Positions 23,001 to 34,320 are shown, counted from the first letter of the stretch. The stretch: DNA of 64,000 nt from Siphonodentalium dalli (GCA_032622095.1 CP136069.1:122316126-122380125); one strand, 5' to 3'. The notes: generated by a model from the sequence alone, not told the origin. Program-made: numbers and translations.

Positions 23001-24310
23001 ATTAACATTCACGACAAATTTTATGATGATCAGACTAAAGGTACGGCCTGTAGCCCGTGCTAAAGGATTTAGTCATACAAAGAGTAAAATCCAAGATGGC
23101 TGCTGGCGGCCATGTTTTTTGGCCTATTGACCCCAAAATGACTCGTTCCCATCTACATGTCATTATTAACATTCTTGACAAATTTTATGATGATCAGACT
23201 AAAAGTAGGACCTGTAGCCCGTGCTAAAGGATTTAGTCATACAAAGAGTAAAATCCAAGATGGCTGCTGGCGGCCATATTTTTTGGCCGAATGACCCCAA
23301 AATTACTCGTTCCCATCTAAATGTCAATATTAACATCCATGACAAATTTGATGATGATCAGACTAAAGGTACGACCTGTAGCCCGTGCTAAAGAATTTAG
23401 TCATACAAAGAGTAAAATCCAAGAAGGCTGCTGGCCGCCATGTTTTTTGGCCGAATGACCCCAAAATTACTCGTTCCCATCTACATGTCAATATTAACAC
23501 CCATGACAAATTTCATGATGATCAGACTAAAGGTACGACCTGTGGCCCGTGCTAATGGATTGAATTTTGAAATCCAAGATGGCCGCTGGCGGCCATGTTT
23601 TTTGTCCGAATGACCCCAAAATGACTCGTTCCCATCTACATTCCAATTTCAACAGCCATGACAAATTTTATGATGATCGGACTTAAGGTACGACCTGTAG
23701 CCCGTGCTAAAGGATTTAGTCATACAAAGAGTGAAATCAAAGATGCCTGCTGGCGGCCATGTTTTTCGGCCGAATGACCCCAAAATGACTCGTTCCCATC
23801 TACATGTCATTATTAACATTCTTGACAAATTTTATGATGATCAGACTAAAAGTACGACCTGTAGCCCGTGCTAAAGAATTTAGTCATACAAAGAGTAAAA
23901 TCCAAGATGGCTGCTGGCGGCCATGTTTTTGGGCCGAATGACCCCAAAATTACTCGTTCCCATCTACATGTCAATATTAACATCCATGACAAATTTCACG
24001 ACGATCAGACAAACAGTACGCCCTGTAGCCCTTGCTAATGGATTGAATTTTGAAATGCAAGATGGCCACTGGCGGCCATGTTTTTTTACCGAATGACCCC
24101 AAAATTAATCATTCTGGTCTAAATGTTGATGTCAACAGCTATGACAAATTTCATAATGATCCGACCAAAGGTACTACCTGTAGACTGCATTGTTGACGCC
24201 TTACGTACACACGTACACACGCACACTCGCACACACGCACACACGTACACACGGACGACGGACGACAAAGCCATGGCAATAGCTCAAACTTTACAAAGTA
24301 AAGTTGAACT
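20068..24310 (-). mobile_element. Helentron/pearl-like non-autonomous element, outer copy
   Basis: A reverse-oriented element interrupted by a second copy at 21019-22682. Its minus-strand 5' end (24310) is AGTTCAACTTTACTTTGTAA and forms a terminal hairpin with TTTGAGCTATTGCC. Next come a CGTCCG/TGTGTGCG microsatellite and then tandem monomers of about 155-165 bp. The 3' end is CAAGTTGAGCTACAG then TGTCATTGACACTTTCA at 20068. Both ends abut AA (TT on the element strand) and no longer target duplication is seen. Subterminal inverted repeats, a short-repeat core, satellite monomers and T-T insertion fit Helentron-associated elements (HINEs) and the bivalve pearl family. It encodes no protein. 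Confidence 0.75.
21019..22682 (+). mobile_element. Helentron/pearl-like element, intact nested copy
   Basis: A complete 1664-bp copy inserted into the outer element in opposite orientation. It runs from AGCTCAACTTTACTTTGTAA to CATTGACACTTTCA. About nine monomers lie between 21128 and 22545. They fall into two types: one ends in TTTTACTCTTTGTATGAC, the other in TTTCAAAATTCAATCC. The left flank is ATT and the right flank TTA, consistent with insertion between two T residues of the host monomer sequence CATTATTAACATTC. Monomers contain CATGGCCGCCAGCAGCCATC and AACATGGCC-type palindromic blocks. Confidence 0.82.
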
Positions 24311-24639
24311 AATGAATGGTGTTGCAGCATGAGATTAACACAGATTTGAGATTCCAGACATGTTGGTCTAATTAAATTTAATCAATGCAACTCTCTCTCT
24401 CTTCCTCTCTACCCAATGCTAAATGGCAGATAGAGTAGCCTTATCAGCAGTGATACAATAAAATTGCAAAGTATGTGGATTGTTGAAATTGATACCACCT
24501 GTAGCATTGCATTGGCAATAGAATACTGACCCCAGTATAAGCAGGTGGTATAAAGAGGCAGCTGTGTTGTAGAATTTTCCACTGTACCTTCCCATTCACA
24601 GGTGGTCAGTATTATATGCCCCGAATTTAAACATCAAAC
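24311..24639. other. intergenic, nothing recognised
   Basis: Contains a short CTCTCTCT run near 24394 and no gene signal. Confidence 0.3.
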
Positions 24640-25250
24640 ATGTGTAACTCAATGCTTTGTGTCAAGATTGTACCTGCATGGGTACAACCAGGGTTGTATC
24701 TGAGGATAGACAAGGCTACCGGGGTACACCATGGTATACCCGGGTATACCGGGGTATGTACCCCAGGCTTTTTTTAATATGGGAAATTATGTCACATACT
24801 ACTTGGATCAAACATCATGGCATTGTGGTGCGATATATGTATAGGGGAGAGGGTAGTCTGAAAAACCTGACCATTCTAAACAGAGCTATCGCTCAGAATT
24901 GTCTCTCCAGCAGCTTGAACACCATTTCCATAAAAGTGATTTATCACACCGGGGTATACCAAGGTGCAAAAAAAACTACAACCCCTGAAGTATTGTGAGG
25001 TTTTCAGCTTCGCACTATGTCATGTAGTTAGAAGGTCCCTCAAAAATCTTCACATAGGCTGATTAGCCAATAATTTGTAACTTTATGCTTTGTGTCAAGA
25101 TTGTACCGGGGTACAACCATGGTTGTACACGTGGACAGACAGGGTTGTACCATGGTACAACTGGGAATATACCAGGGTACAACCCTGGTAAACCACGGTA
25201 TACCCAGGTATACCGGGGTATGTACCCCGGGTTTTTTTTATATGGGCACC
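24640..25250 (+). repeat. GGTATACC/GGTACAACC palindromic satellite, two direct blocks
   Basis: Two related blocks (24640-24800 and 25070-25250) each begin GCTTTGTGTCAAGATTGTAC, continue with GGTACAACC/GTTGTACC and GGTATACCCGGGTATACC palindromes, and end GGGGTATGTACCCC followed by a T run and ATATGGG. They are relatives of the array at 16570-17060, sharing the ATATGGG/T-run edge. Between them, 24800-25060 carries one more isolated CACCGGGGTATACC unit. Confidence 0.75.
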
Positions 25251-25440
25251 CCTCTAGCCACATCCCTGCACGCGCCATCCTGGAATGGAATAAACTTGAA
25301 GAAGACACAGTCAAAGCCGCAGACATTGAAATATTCAAAGCCGCACTCACTATGAGAGAAAAATAAATGCGCTCTCTCCACCGTCCCATAAAAGCCAAAC
25401 TGGTCACTGGGACGTAATTCTACAGATACAGATACAGGTT
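25251..25440 (+). pseudogene. LINE ORF2 3' end fragment
   Basis: Directly after the palindromic satellite, the frame encodes ARAILEWNKLEEDTVKAADI then EIFKAALTMREK and a stop at 25364-25366. This is the conserved C-terminal WN-L...F+AAL end of CR1/Jockey-like LINE ORF2. The short tail after it (…TACAGATACAGATACAGG) resembles the degenerate 3' UTR of such elements. It is a 5'-truncated insertion. It is downstream in family order of the piece at 15.2-15.6 kb, but the two are separate copies. Confidence 0.75.
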
Positions 25441-26140
25441 CCAAAAACTGCCAACATTTGACAAAGAGGTAACCTTACCACTCCAGTAATATTGATATTT
25501 TTTATATATCTTTCTAAATTAATGGTGAATTGTATATGATATATAAATTAGTATATCAACCTGGCTGTTGGGGAAAATAATCCATTCTAGCCCACGTGAT
25601 AATTTAGTGTGCTAAAACGGCATTTACATAAAGAGCCTGCCATATTGAATCTGGCATATCCGAAAATATCGCAATTCGAACGACGAAACAATTTTTCGGT
25701 AACAATTTAGGAAATCCTCGAATCCTGCCTACATGTCGTGACCTTTATTGGGTTCCAATTAAAAGTTACAACTTGAAATTCGGCAATTGCGACGGGGTGA
25801 TGAGTAGATCGTAGCCCCTCTAGGATTAAAATCCATGAGAAAGATGTACTCCCAAGTTTTTAAGAGTTGGACGTATATCTCCACATGGGGCATGACTTGT
25901 CGGCAAACACATCGCATAAACGCATTTAACTTACATTTCGTGGTAATTAACCAACCAGCAACATATCATGGTGACTTACGTAATGAATGACCATGGCGCG
26001 ATCATAAACAACGATAAATTTATATCCATTGTTGCTAAACAATGATGCACTTAGCCAACCAACCCGCCGCGAGCCCCAAAGTCACAAAGCTGTACGATAG
26101 ATTAATTTCCCAGTTAGCCTGAATGGTGTTTGATGGATTG
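25441..26140. other. upstream flank of the proposed Myb-gene promoter
   Basis: Mostly AT-rich and without repeats I recognise. A perfect TTACGTAA palindrome (25975-25982) is the only notable motif; such sites bind PAR/NFIL3-type bZIP factors. It lies about 165 bp before the TATA box. Confidence 0.35.
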
Positions 26141-26144
26141 TAGC

Positions 26145-26152
26145 TATAAATA
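26145..26152 (+). promoter_or_regulatory. TATA box for the Myb/SANT-like gene
   Basis: TATAAATA stands 123 bp before the proposed ATG at 26268. This predicts a start site near 26175 and a 5' UTR of about 90 bp. The stretch from 26150 to 26350 is less AT-rich than its surroundings and rich in GATCG/TCGAT, as expected at a promoter-proximal exon. Inferred from sequence only. Confidence 0.45.
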
Positions 26153-26267
26153 GTAACACAATCGGCTTGTACGATCGTCGAGCTAGCGTGGAAATCGATT
26201 TGCCTGGCAGAGATAGTTGGATTGCAGAGAGGATCGGATCGATCGAACGAACGCATACCCACGCTAC

Positions 26268-26348
26268 ATGCAGCCGAAAAAAGAATCCCCACCAAGAAAA
26301 AGCAAAAGAAAACCAGGAAGGACGCACCGCGTGATAAAAGAAACGGAG
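26268..26348 (+). CDS. Myb/SANT-like nuclear protein, proposed exon 1 (27 codons)
   Basis: ATG at 26268 opens a strongly basic peptide, MQPKKESPPRKSKRKPGR then THRVIKETE, ending at a GAG|GTAAGC donor in phase 0. The next large coding exon (35129) begins after a good acceptor, also in phase 0 and in frame with the Myb-domain protein, so joining them gives a 562-aa product. The Lys/Arg cluster resembles a nuclear-localisation or DNA-contact tail and suits a nuclear factor. The ATG context is weak and the intron would be 8.8 kb. Alternatives are another upstream exon or initiation inside exon 2. Transcript evidence was not available. Confidence 0.55.
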
Positions 26349-27087
26349 GTAAGCATTTAGATTGCCTTCGTTGCATGTGCATTTAAGATTATTTCGTACA
26401 CACCAAGTACCAAACGCTCAAGCGATCGCTGGATGACCCAGTTAGCGAGCAGTTTCTTTGTGCCTGGGCGACCTTTTCGCACAAAAAGCAATTATTTTGT
26501 TGCTTCTTTGTGGCCTCTCATGTTATGAGTTGTTTGTGTTGGTAAATGTGATGTCTTACGAAAGGGGTTAAAATGCTCGCGTTTTGAACGGTACGTTTTC
26601 ATCTCCCGATGTTGGGTTGTATCATGAGAGTTGATCGGTGAGCAATTAAACAATTAATCATGTAACCTGTCTGATGTGAGAGTGGAATTGGTTGTTGGGG
26701 ATTTTTTTTTTTGCAGTTGGATAGCGATCATTTGTAAAATATAATCGTTGCTATCGTATTTTACGCTATCAATTTAACCCCTCGCACACGTAGATCTACA
26801 CCTGATAATCTCTTATTGTGACCGGAAATATATGAAATGGTCATATTATCAGGTCAGACACACCCTGAAGTAAACTAGTATAGTTTTTTTTATTCCACTA
26901 TTTCTATGTTTTTGTGAACAAATTGTGATCGCGCATCCATGTGCATAGCCAAATTACTTACTAGTAGCAATACTATAGCGAATGAAAAGTGTTCCAACCT
27001 TTTGCGCCCGATGTGTGTATTCAATAATTCCACAACGATGCCTTTCTAAATGACATGACGATTCATTCGCTCCTTCATAACAATATA
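26349..27087 (+). other. 5' part of the proposed Myb-gene intron
   Basis: Starts GTAAGC. AT-rich, with no other supported element before the MITE at 27088. Confidence 0.4.
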
Positions 27088-27200
27088 CAGTAGCCGAGAG
27101 CTTTCCGATGAATGGCAACAAGCCATATTTCCGACTAAATCCTGAAAAATTACCCATAATTCTGCTGTGGTTAAGTGGTCAATTACTTTGGACATTACTG
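27088..27200. mobile_element. Tc1/mariner-type MITE, short form
   Basis: A 113-bp relative of 4079-4291, flanked by TA on both sides. It starts CAGTAGCC and ends ACATTACTG. It keeps one arm (GATGAATGGCAACAAGCC to CTGCTGTGGTTAAG) but not the complementary second arm. Confidence 0.75.
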
Positions 27201-27718
27201 TAGACTCATTAGTTATTAATTAGATTAATTATTCACGTGGATCGAAACATGTTATTTCGTCACAAAAACAAACATATGGTATCGAATTAATGCGACACTT
27301 ATATCATATGTGACACATATGTATAATCACGGTATGTAAGTCTACATGTATCATATAATTTCAACTTGAAAATATAGGGTCTCTAAAGGGTCATTTTAAC
27401 TGTTCTGATTGGTAATTTTAAGCAAAGTTTATGAATTTTATACTAAAAAGTGACAGTGTGATACCGTATATGTTTATGGGCTTGTCCATGAAAACTCCAC
27501 GACGATACATGCATATTGTTCATTTGAATCTCAACCGTGTACCGGTATGTATACGTGATTAATAGACCGGCATACTCCAAAAACATTGCCATAGCTATAG
27601 CAGTTTCCATCTTGTTTTCATATCACCCCCACCCCCAAGAAGTGACATAAACGCTCTTTGTACTTACCATATCAGGAACAGAAAAACAAAAACGCCCGTC
27701 ATTGTTCCGTGCGTTTTA

Positions 27719-27781
27719 TGTTTACCCATACCATAGTATGGTAAACATAATGTTTACCCATACCATAGTATGGTAAACATA
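27719..27781. repeat. tandem pair of palindromes
   Basis: Two consecutive copies of a 31-33 bp unit, each a near-perfect palindrome around CCATAGTATGG with arms GTTTACC/GGTAAAC. Confidence 0.85.
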
Positions 27782-28019
27782 GTGTCGTCCGGATTGACCA
27801 CTCGTCGTTAGTCCGTCCGTCTGTCTGTCCGTAGACACTTTACGCATGGTGCGATAACTGAAATATTTTATATCGGATCGGAACCAAATTTTATAAATGA
27901 ATTTCTCAGCACAAAAGACATAATTTAGTTCGAATATGGGTTTGATCCGACTATTTTTAAGTGAGTTATGGCCATTTTTCGAAGAAAAAAAAAATTTAGA
28001 TTGAATTCCTAGCTCAATT

Positions 28020-28094
<75 letters not shown>
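27782..28094 (+). repeat. dispersed repeat ending in a long (CA)n run
   Basis: A GTCCGTCCGTCTGTCTGTCC tract is followed by about 180 bp of AT-rich unit and then (CA)n from 28023 to 28094. The CCGT/CTGT start and (CA)n end resemble other repeats in this window (58740, 39180), suggesting a common class. Confidence 0.6.
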
Positions 28095-28096
<2 letters not shown>

Positions 28097-28298
28097 TAAA
28101 TAATTAAATAAATAAAAATATATATATATAATAAAAAAAATATTTTTTTAAATAATTAAAAACTAATATTTTTTTTAAAGTTAAAAAATTTTGAAAAACT
28201 AACAACATTATAACTCCAAGGGTACCCCGAGTCACCACACCAAATTTGGTTTAAATCGATCCAAAATCTTGTGATATGTACTGGTAAATTTGTTTGGA

Positions 28299-28312
28299 GC
28301 GACATTAAACCC
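28299..28312 (+). repeat. SINE-tail fragment
   Basis: GCGACATTAAACCC followed by AATTCACCAATT matches the 3' tail of the SINE at 41884-42181 (there reversed). Only the tail is recognisable. Confidence 0.4.
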
Positions 28313-29091
28313 AATTCACCAATTACATCCCAAGCATTTGGACTACTTAGCTATTGATAAGGCTATATTATTTTTCTGATGTCTCTTATGCCAATGTGCA
28401 GATAAAGAAAGCTATGGTAGCTAATTTAGAAAAAAGTTTCAATAATACACATCACACGATATTAATAGTAGACTAGAACATCTGTGCTGCATTGCACAGC
28501 TGAGTATATCACTCTACATGTGGTCTGATGTCATTATAAATGTTATTGGTTTAATAGAGATGCCACTGTAAACTTAAATTGGACTCTCTTAACCCAAGTA
28601 GTCCACGTCCAGGTCACCTTTTCACATTTAACCCAAGGCTGTGGTGCTGCAGCATTACAGATCCTGTACCATTGCATTATCTTACCGGTATATAAATGCG
28701 AGTGACCCATAATTCCAATAATTTGTGTTATGTACATTTATCTATAATAGTACATAACATTATACTCTATAATTCAACATCAAAGCTCTCATTTATGATT
28801 CTGATCATAGTTATTTACTATCGCCAAGGGATGGGTTAAGATCTGCCGATCGTGATCGGCCTCTCTTTCGAAATTATGTGACTTGGAGAATCTCTCATTT
28901 GGAAATTCCGTATGAGAGATTTAGCGTATTTATAGATCAATTTTTATCCAAGAACCGACCGAGATGCAACACAAGCGAGCATAATTTCAAGCTTCAAACG
29001 GCCATAACTTTAACGTACGCGTGGGGTAAGTTCTAGATGAGTTCGGCGATTAACAAATTATGAACACAAACATTACGATACTGTCGGGAAT
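28313..29091. other. intronic sequence, nothing recognised
   Basis: AT-rich sequence inside the proposed Myb-gene intron, with no supported feature. Confidence 0.3.
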
Positions 29092-29100
29092 GGTTAGATG

Positions 29101-29628
29101 TAGATCACGCGGTTCATGCCATGAATCTGTACTCTGACTAACGCCCGTATATATCATATTTCACCAGTACACCTGGGGACTTTTTGAAGGTTTGACAGGG
29201 AACCTTATAAAGTCGAAAAAATAGCATGGGGTATATGTTTCTTTATCATCTGTTCCTTAATAATGTACTTCATTGTAGGTGAAGGTCCCCAACTCGAAAT
29301 TACATGCTTTTCTGAGACTTTTGTGAGCCGATATCGCAATGAACACCAAATTAATTACCCAGGATAAAACCCATAATTGTAAGCGATGCAATGCATAATC
29401 GCTCACAGTCACTTAAATCGTGAAATTTCGAGTTGGACCTTCACCTACAGTGAAGTTCATTATTAAGGAACAGATAATACCCTAGAAATATATTCACCGA
29501 GCTAGTTTTTCGACTATATATTAAGGTTCCCTGTCAAAACTTCAAAATATTCCCAGGTTTTGTACATGTGGAATATGATCTCCACGGGCGTTAACCTGAG
29601 TAGAGATCCATGGCATGATCTATATATA
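29101..29628. mobile_element. MULE-like foldback MITE with 9-bp target duplication
   Basis: Arms of about 200-210 bp (29101-29305 and 29420-29628) are reverse complements, and the whole 528-bp unit is bracketed by GGTTAGATG at 29092-29100 and 29629-29637. Long terminal inverted repeats with a 9-bp duplication are the hallmark of Mutator-like elements. The arms start TAGATC and contain TTCATGCCATG. It is non-coding and lies in the proposed Myb-gene intron. Confidence 0.8.
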
Positions 29629-29639
29629 GGTTAGATGCA

Positions 29640-30879
29640 CGGTCTTTACAATTGTGTGTCCAACTTAAAGCGTCCAACTGAATTCCTTGATTTCAAATGT
29701 ACCAACTGATAAACACCCAACTTTTCCAACCGTACGCCCCTATATATACGGTCCAGCTGTACGGTCGGGAAGTTTCCAACTGATGGCCATTTCAGTATAT
29801 ATTTCTTGCTGAAAGTAGGAAAATATTCGTATTGTTGTCTCAACACGACATGTTTTACGTATTTGCTTTTCAAAATCACAAACTAAATGCAGGGTTTACC
29901 TCCCTTGATAACTTGATAAGACCGCTGCTTATTTTACCCACATTTGCATTTAATTTACATTACCGGCGACAATTTACCAACATTCTACCCACATTTGGAG
30001 ATCAGAGTCACGCGTTGCCCTTTATCAAGACCACTCAAAATCGAAAAACAATTGTGCAATTTCGTACCTTAAGTTTGGAAAGTACCACTAAAACCGAAGA
30101 ACTATATCTCGAAACGATGTGATTTGGTACTCCTATTATTTGATCAACACACAAGTCTAAACGCACATGGGGCGACACCATTGCTGCCATTTAAAAAAAA
30201 TGTGAAAATAGTCAACAAAACTACCGACCTAATGCTCCATTCTCTCAATAAGTATTTAGTGTGGGAATTGTTCTCAAAGTACATTGGAAAATAGACTTTG
30301 GGGCGATCTGTTCCGCCATTTTGGCTGGAAAAACCAGGGCTAAATATAGAAAACCAGAAACTTGTATCCAGCCAGTGACAGTCAGAAAGGAAGTATGAGT
30401 GGTGCGCTCTGGTATATATAGAGATTGTGAAACTCAACCTATCGTAACAGACTCAACCTATTTTCGATGTGGTATTTCCAATAAATAGGGCATTCAATTT
30501 TCAACTGTTTATAATGTCGACCAATGTATAGGGGTTGAGATACCCCACCGCTGTTTAACTTTTCTGTGATGCAGGTAAAATATACAATGTTGATTAATAT
30601 CGCGTTGAATCAGTTTTAAGAACCTATAATGACTCGACATCTGTTGGAAATTTCATACCAAAAATAGGTTGAAGATGTTCTGATAACTATCAGTTGGACA
30701 GGACGGTCGGATAATTTCCAACCGTAGACAACACATGAGGTATCAGTTGCACATACGAGTTTCGGGGACTTGCAGAATTCCAACGAAGGCGGGGGTGAAA
30801 TAGAGCTTTCCACCGCTGTCAATCAATCAAATAATTATTAGTAGATATATTCTACCAATTAACGAATTAATCTGCACCC
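29640..30879. other. intronic, scattered GTTGGAAA-type repeat blocks
   Basis: Blocks at 29665-29800 and 30600-30830 (ACTTTTCCAACCG, AAGTTTCCAACTGATGGCC, CTGTTGGAAATTTC) belong to the family of 15690-16555. The remainder is AT-rich and featureless. Confidence 0.4.
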
Positions 30880-31480
30880 GTTGAACCACGAAAAACTCAA
30901 AAATTTTGCGTAATTCCGCTTGCACCCCCTAGGCTGTCTCTTCACACTGACCACTAACCAGGGGAGGAACAAAATCCACCATGGTTCGACCCAACATGAG
31001 AACATTTTGATATCTCAACTTGAAAATAGCTAAATCCTAACAACTAGTGGTCTAACTTCTCACACGAGGCGAATGCACGTATACACCTGAATTTGTTTTT
31101 CCTAACTTAATTAGCAGTTTTTCACTGGCCACTAGGGAAGGACCAGAACACATCGGGCCGACCATGGTTCGGCCTGTGGTGTGAGAACGTTTGAAATTAT
31201 AACATGACTGGCCTCAAGCTTTCCAATTGTTTGAAATTCGTAACTAACGGCAGTTTCAGTCCAAATGTTTGACCAAACCTAAAAAAATATGCAAGTGTTG
31301 GTCTTAAAACAACAAATTCCCCATTAATAAATTGTTGGAAGATCAAAATACGAGAAAAATTTCAACATATTGTTGTTGTGAAATTTCCAACTAATGTTTT
31401 GTCAGGTATTTCCAACTGTTGAACAATTTTATCAAAGTTTGGGATGAGATCCCCCCACCCAGTGTCGGCACGTCCCTGAT
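30880..31480 (+). repeat. GTTGGAAATTTC-type repeat, second long copy
   Basis: Direct copy of 15690-16555 with the same order of blocks: ATCGGGCCGACCATGG, TAATTAGCAGTTTTTCACTGG, GTTGTTGTGAAATTTCC, then GATCCCCCCACCC and a GGCACGTCCCTG end. Confidence 0.65.
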
Positions 31481-32230
31481 AATATATACCGACAGTTTAT
31501 GGTAACATTTTGAACGGATGTATGGTTGGATTAATATCTACACATCCGATTATGCACATGCACGCACTGTGGCACAGTGTACTGATCGAAACCGGTTTGA
31601 CAATTAGCCTTATTGAAACCAACTAAATGTTACGAAATAGTGGGATTACATCATTACATAGTAAACATCTAAAACTGAAACCATTGTATTGTGCAACCGA
31701 TTTACGCAATGATGCACGCATGTTACAAATGACAATAAGGTTTTGACCTTAACTTGATTGTCTTTTGCTCTCTTCAGCATGTTCTCCCAAAAAAACGCAC
31801 ATTATCTGCTTATAAAAAACTTAGTTTAGGCAGATAATCTGCTTAGAATTACATCATTTTGAATTGATAATGTGCTGAAAATGAGAGAATTTTAGTCACA
31901 TTATCGACTCATAATGAGGCGATTCTAAGTATATTATGTGCGGAGAATGACACAAATAAGCCAACCCACGACTCTTGAGGTGTACGCTCTTTAACATGTG
32001 TTTTCACTGTGGCCCGCGCCATAAAACGAAATAACGGGTATGAGGAGTCCATTACTTATTTCATAATCAAATAATCACATTATGTACATATTTCACATTA
32101 TAGGTCGATTATGTGCGTATTTTGTTTTCTCATTGACTCGGGTCTCGGGTGGCGCATCGAGTCGTTTTCTTGTCAGCAGGAACGTAACGACATGGGGGTG
32201 ACTGAAAATATATTTTTGAGAATTTGTTTC
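31481..32230. other. intronic, cluster of short inverted repeats
   Basis: Between 31795 and 32125 the words GCACATTATC, GATAATGTGC, GCAGATAATCTGC and ATTATGTGCG recur in both orientations, a loose inverted-repeat cluster. No gene is visible. Confidence 0.4.
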
Positions 32231-32395
32231 TGGAATGACCTATATTTGAAAAATCGATATAAAATTAAAAAAATTAATACACCAACATTATAATGGAACA
32301 AGTTCCAAACGGACCCACCAGATAAATACCTGTTCCATAAAAATGTTGGTGTATTTATTTTTTAATTTTATATTGATTTTTCAAATGTAGTTCCA
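32231..32395. repeat. inverted repeat with 65-bp arms
   Basis: Arms 32231-32300 (TTTGAAAAATCGATATAAAA then ACACCAACATTATAATGG) and 32331-32394 are reverse complements around a 30-bp loop that contains CGGACCCACCAGATA. Confidence 0.75.
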
Positions 32396-32600
32396 GAAAA
32401 AAATGTAATTCCAGAAAAAAAACTCAACAAAATATATTTATAGCAAAATTTTATTATTTACCAAGCGGACCCGCCAGATATATACCTGTTGTTTCCAATA
32501 CCACATAAATTCAGACTCAGAAGTATGAGCAACTCTAACTTTTGCTCCGCAGATTTGCATGGAAATCCCCATTTAAAATTGGTCACTTGACCTCCTCCTT
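32345..32600 (+). repeat. direct repeat, copy 1 of 2
   Basis: Matches 33965-34320 in order: GGTGTATTTATTTTTTAATT, AATTCCAGAAAAA, TTTACCAAGCGGACCCGCCAG, TTTGCATGGAAATCCCCATT, TCACTTGACCTCC. It overlaps the right arm of the inverted repeat at 32231-32395. Confidence 0.65.
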
Positions 32601-33780
32601 AAAGTTATCAAGCCGATCCGCACACATGTACATGTATATGTTTTGTAGATTATCGTCCCTTGTTAACGTGCACATGCGATATTTTCTTCAGCCGATATTA
32701 CGTGCATTTTACCCACCATCCGGATACGTTTTGTCAATTAATACCGCTCAAAATATGCCATGCACCAACGCCAGTTTATTCTTCTGACCAATGCAAATGC
32801 ATGGACCAACTTGAAATGTATAGAAATGCAAAAGCTTGTGATATGAATTAATATACTTGTAAGACTGAAACCGTCAAAGGAGGTAAAGGGTCAAATCACG
32901 AATTGATATTAAGGAATATGGAATCTCGATTTTCAAATGTGTCAACAATGATTGAAGAGTCAGCCCCGTCAGAGGCCCCTGCAATCCAGGAATCTGCTGC
33001 TACTTGGTTGAAATCAGGTTCGTGGTTATGGTTGCCGCTGTTGGATATCACCATATCGTTCTCAGTGTTGGTGGTTGCACGGCAGTCTTTCTTATACAAC
33101 ATCGCCAATGAATTCGATCATTTCTCCTTGATTTAACGGAGAATTTATGGACAGTTATGGACTGTGACAACACTGGAACGCAGGTGTTTTGATATGGACT
33201 ATAATCTCCGCCGGCCAAGTCGTTAATCTCTGCCTGCCGGGTAGACAGGATATACCCGTCACAAGTGTGTATCATATTGTAAAGATATCACTTATGGTGG
33301 ACATGCATGCTTTCCTGGTCACAGCTAATCCAATCAGAGGGGTGGTCGGTTTCCTTTGTCATACTAATCTAATCAAGATAATCCATGTGGTGTGATCTGC
33401 CTGCCATCTGGTCTGGTTGAAAGATGTCCATGAGATGTTTTATTGGGCCAATTTGTGAAACTTGTTTGCATTGAATCTGAGGAAACATGAAATTTCAAAG
33501 TCTTAAAATTGGGATACGTTGGTAGTTTCGGGTGTAAAAAGTATCTGTTATGATCTATTATCTAGCTTGTTTAGCGGGTAGGCACTTTTGGATGCAGCTA
33601 AGAGTTTATTATTTACATTTTTTTACTATAGAAATTTTCGAATTCATATTCGTACATGTTTTGTCCAGACTTCGGATGGGCATGATCTTAGATAGATATG
33701 TTCAATGTTCCAACCAGACATGGTACATGGTTCGAAGAACTAAACAGAATGACAAAAACAACACCTATATACTAAACTTT
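32601..33780. other. intronic, nothing recognised
   Basis: Several 60-80 codon frames occur here, but none has a recognisable motif, signal or splice context. Confidence 0.3.
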
Positions 33781-33900
33781 TAAGGACCAATTTTGAATGG
33801 GCATTTCCATTCAAATCTCAGCAGCAAAGTTGCAAATATTTAAGGACCAATTTTGAATGGGCATTTCCATTCAAATCTCCGCAGCAAAGTTGCAAATATT
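33781..33900 (+). repeat. 60-bp tandem duplication
   Basis: The 60-bp unit (TAAGGACCAATTTTGAATGG...) is present twice, differing at one base (TCAGC/TCCGC) plus the leading edge. The unit is itself an inverted relative of the TTTGCATAGAAATTCCCATT block at 34270. Confidence 0.9.
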
Positions 33901-33964
33901 TATAGGTGTGATTTTGTGTGGTATTGAAAACAATACATATTTACCTGGCAGGCAGTTTTGTTCC

Positions 33965-34320
33965 ATTAGACAGTTGGGGTATTTATTTTTTCATTTTATA
34001 TTGATTTTTAAAAACTAGGTCAAGTGTTGTAATTCCAGAAAAATCCAGGAATAATTCTCAAAAATTGGCAATTTACCAAGCCCATCCGCCAGTTAAATGT
34101 TATGTCTGTTTAATGGTATGTCTGTTTAATGGTATGTCTGTTTAATGTTATGTCTGTTTAATGGTATGTCTGTTTAATGGTATGTCTGTTTAATGGTATG
34201 TCTGTTTAATGGTATAGCTGATTTAGTACCCAGGCAACTGCTTCAGATATAACTTTTGCTGCCGAGATTTGCATAGAAATTCCCATTCAAAATCGTTCAC
34301 TTGACCTCCGTAAGGGCTTT
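33965..34320 (+). repeat. direct repeat, copy 2, containing a 16-bp minisatellite
   Basis: Second copy of 32345-32600. It is interrupted at 34093-34216 by about eight copies of the 16-bp unit TTAATGGTATGTCTGT, where copy 1 has ATATATACCTGTT. Confidence 0.75.

Noticed and set aside
20130-24332. Frames of 60-78 codons inside the Helentron-like monomers
   Set aside because: Same frame pieces recur in each monomer and break at indels. Non-autonomous elements of this class do not encode protein.
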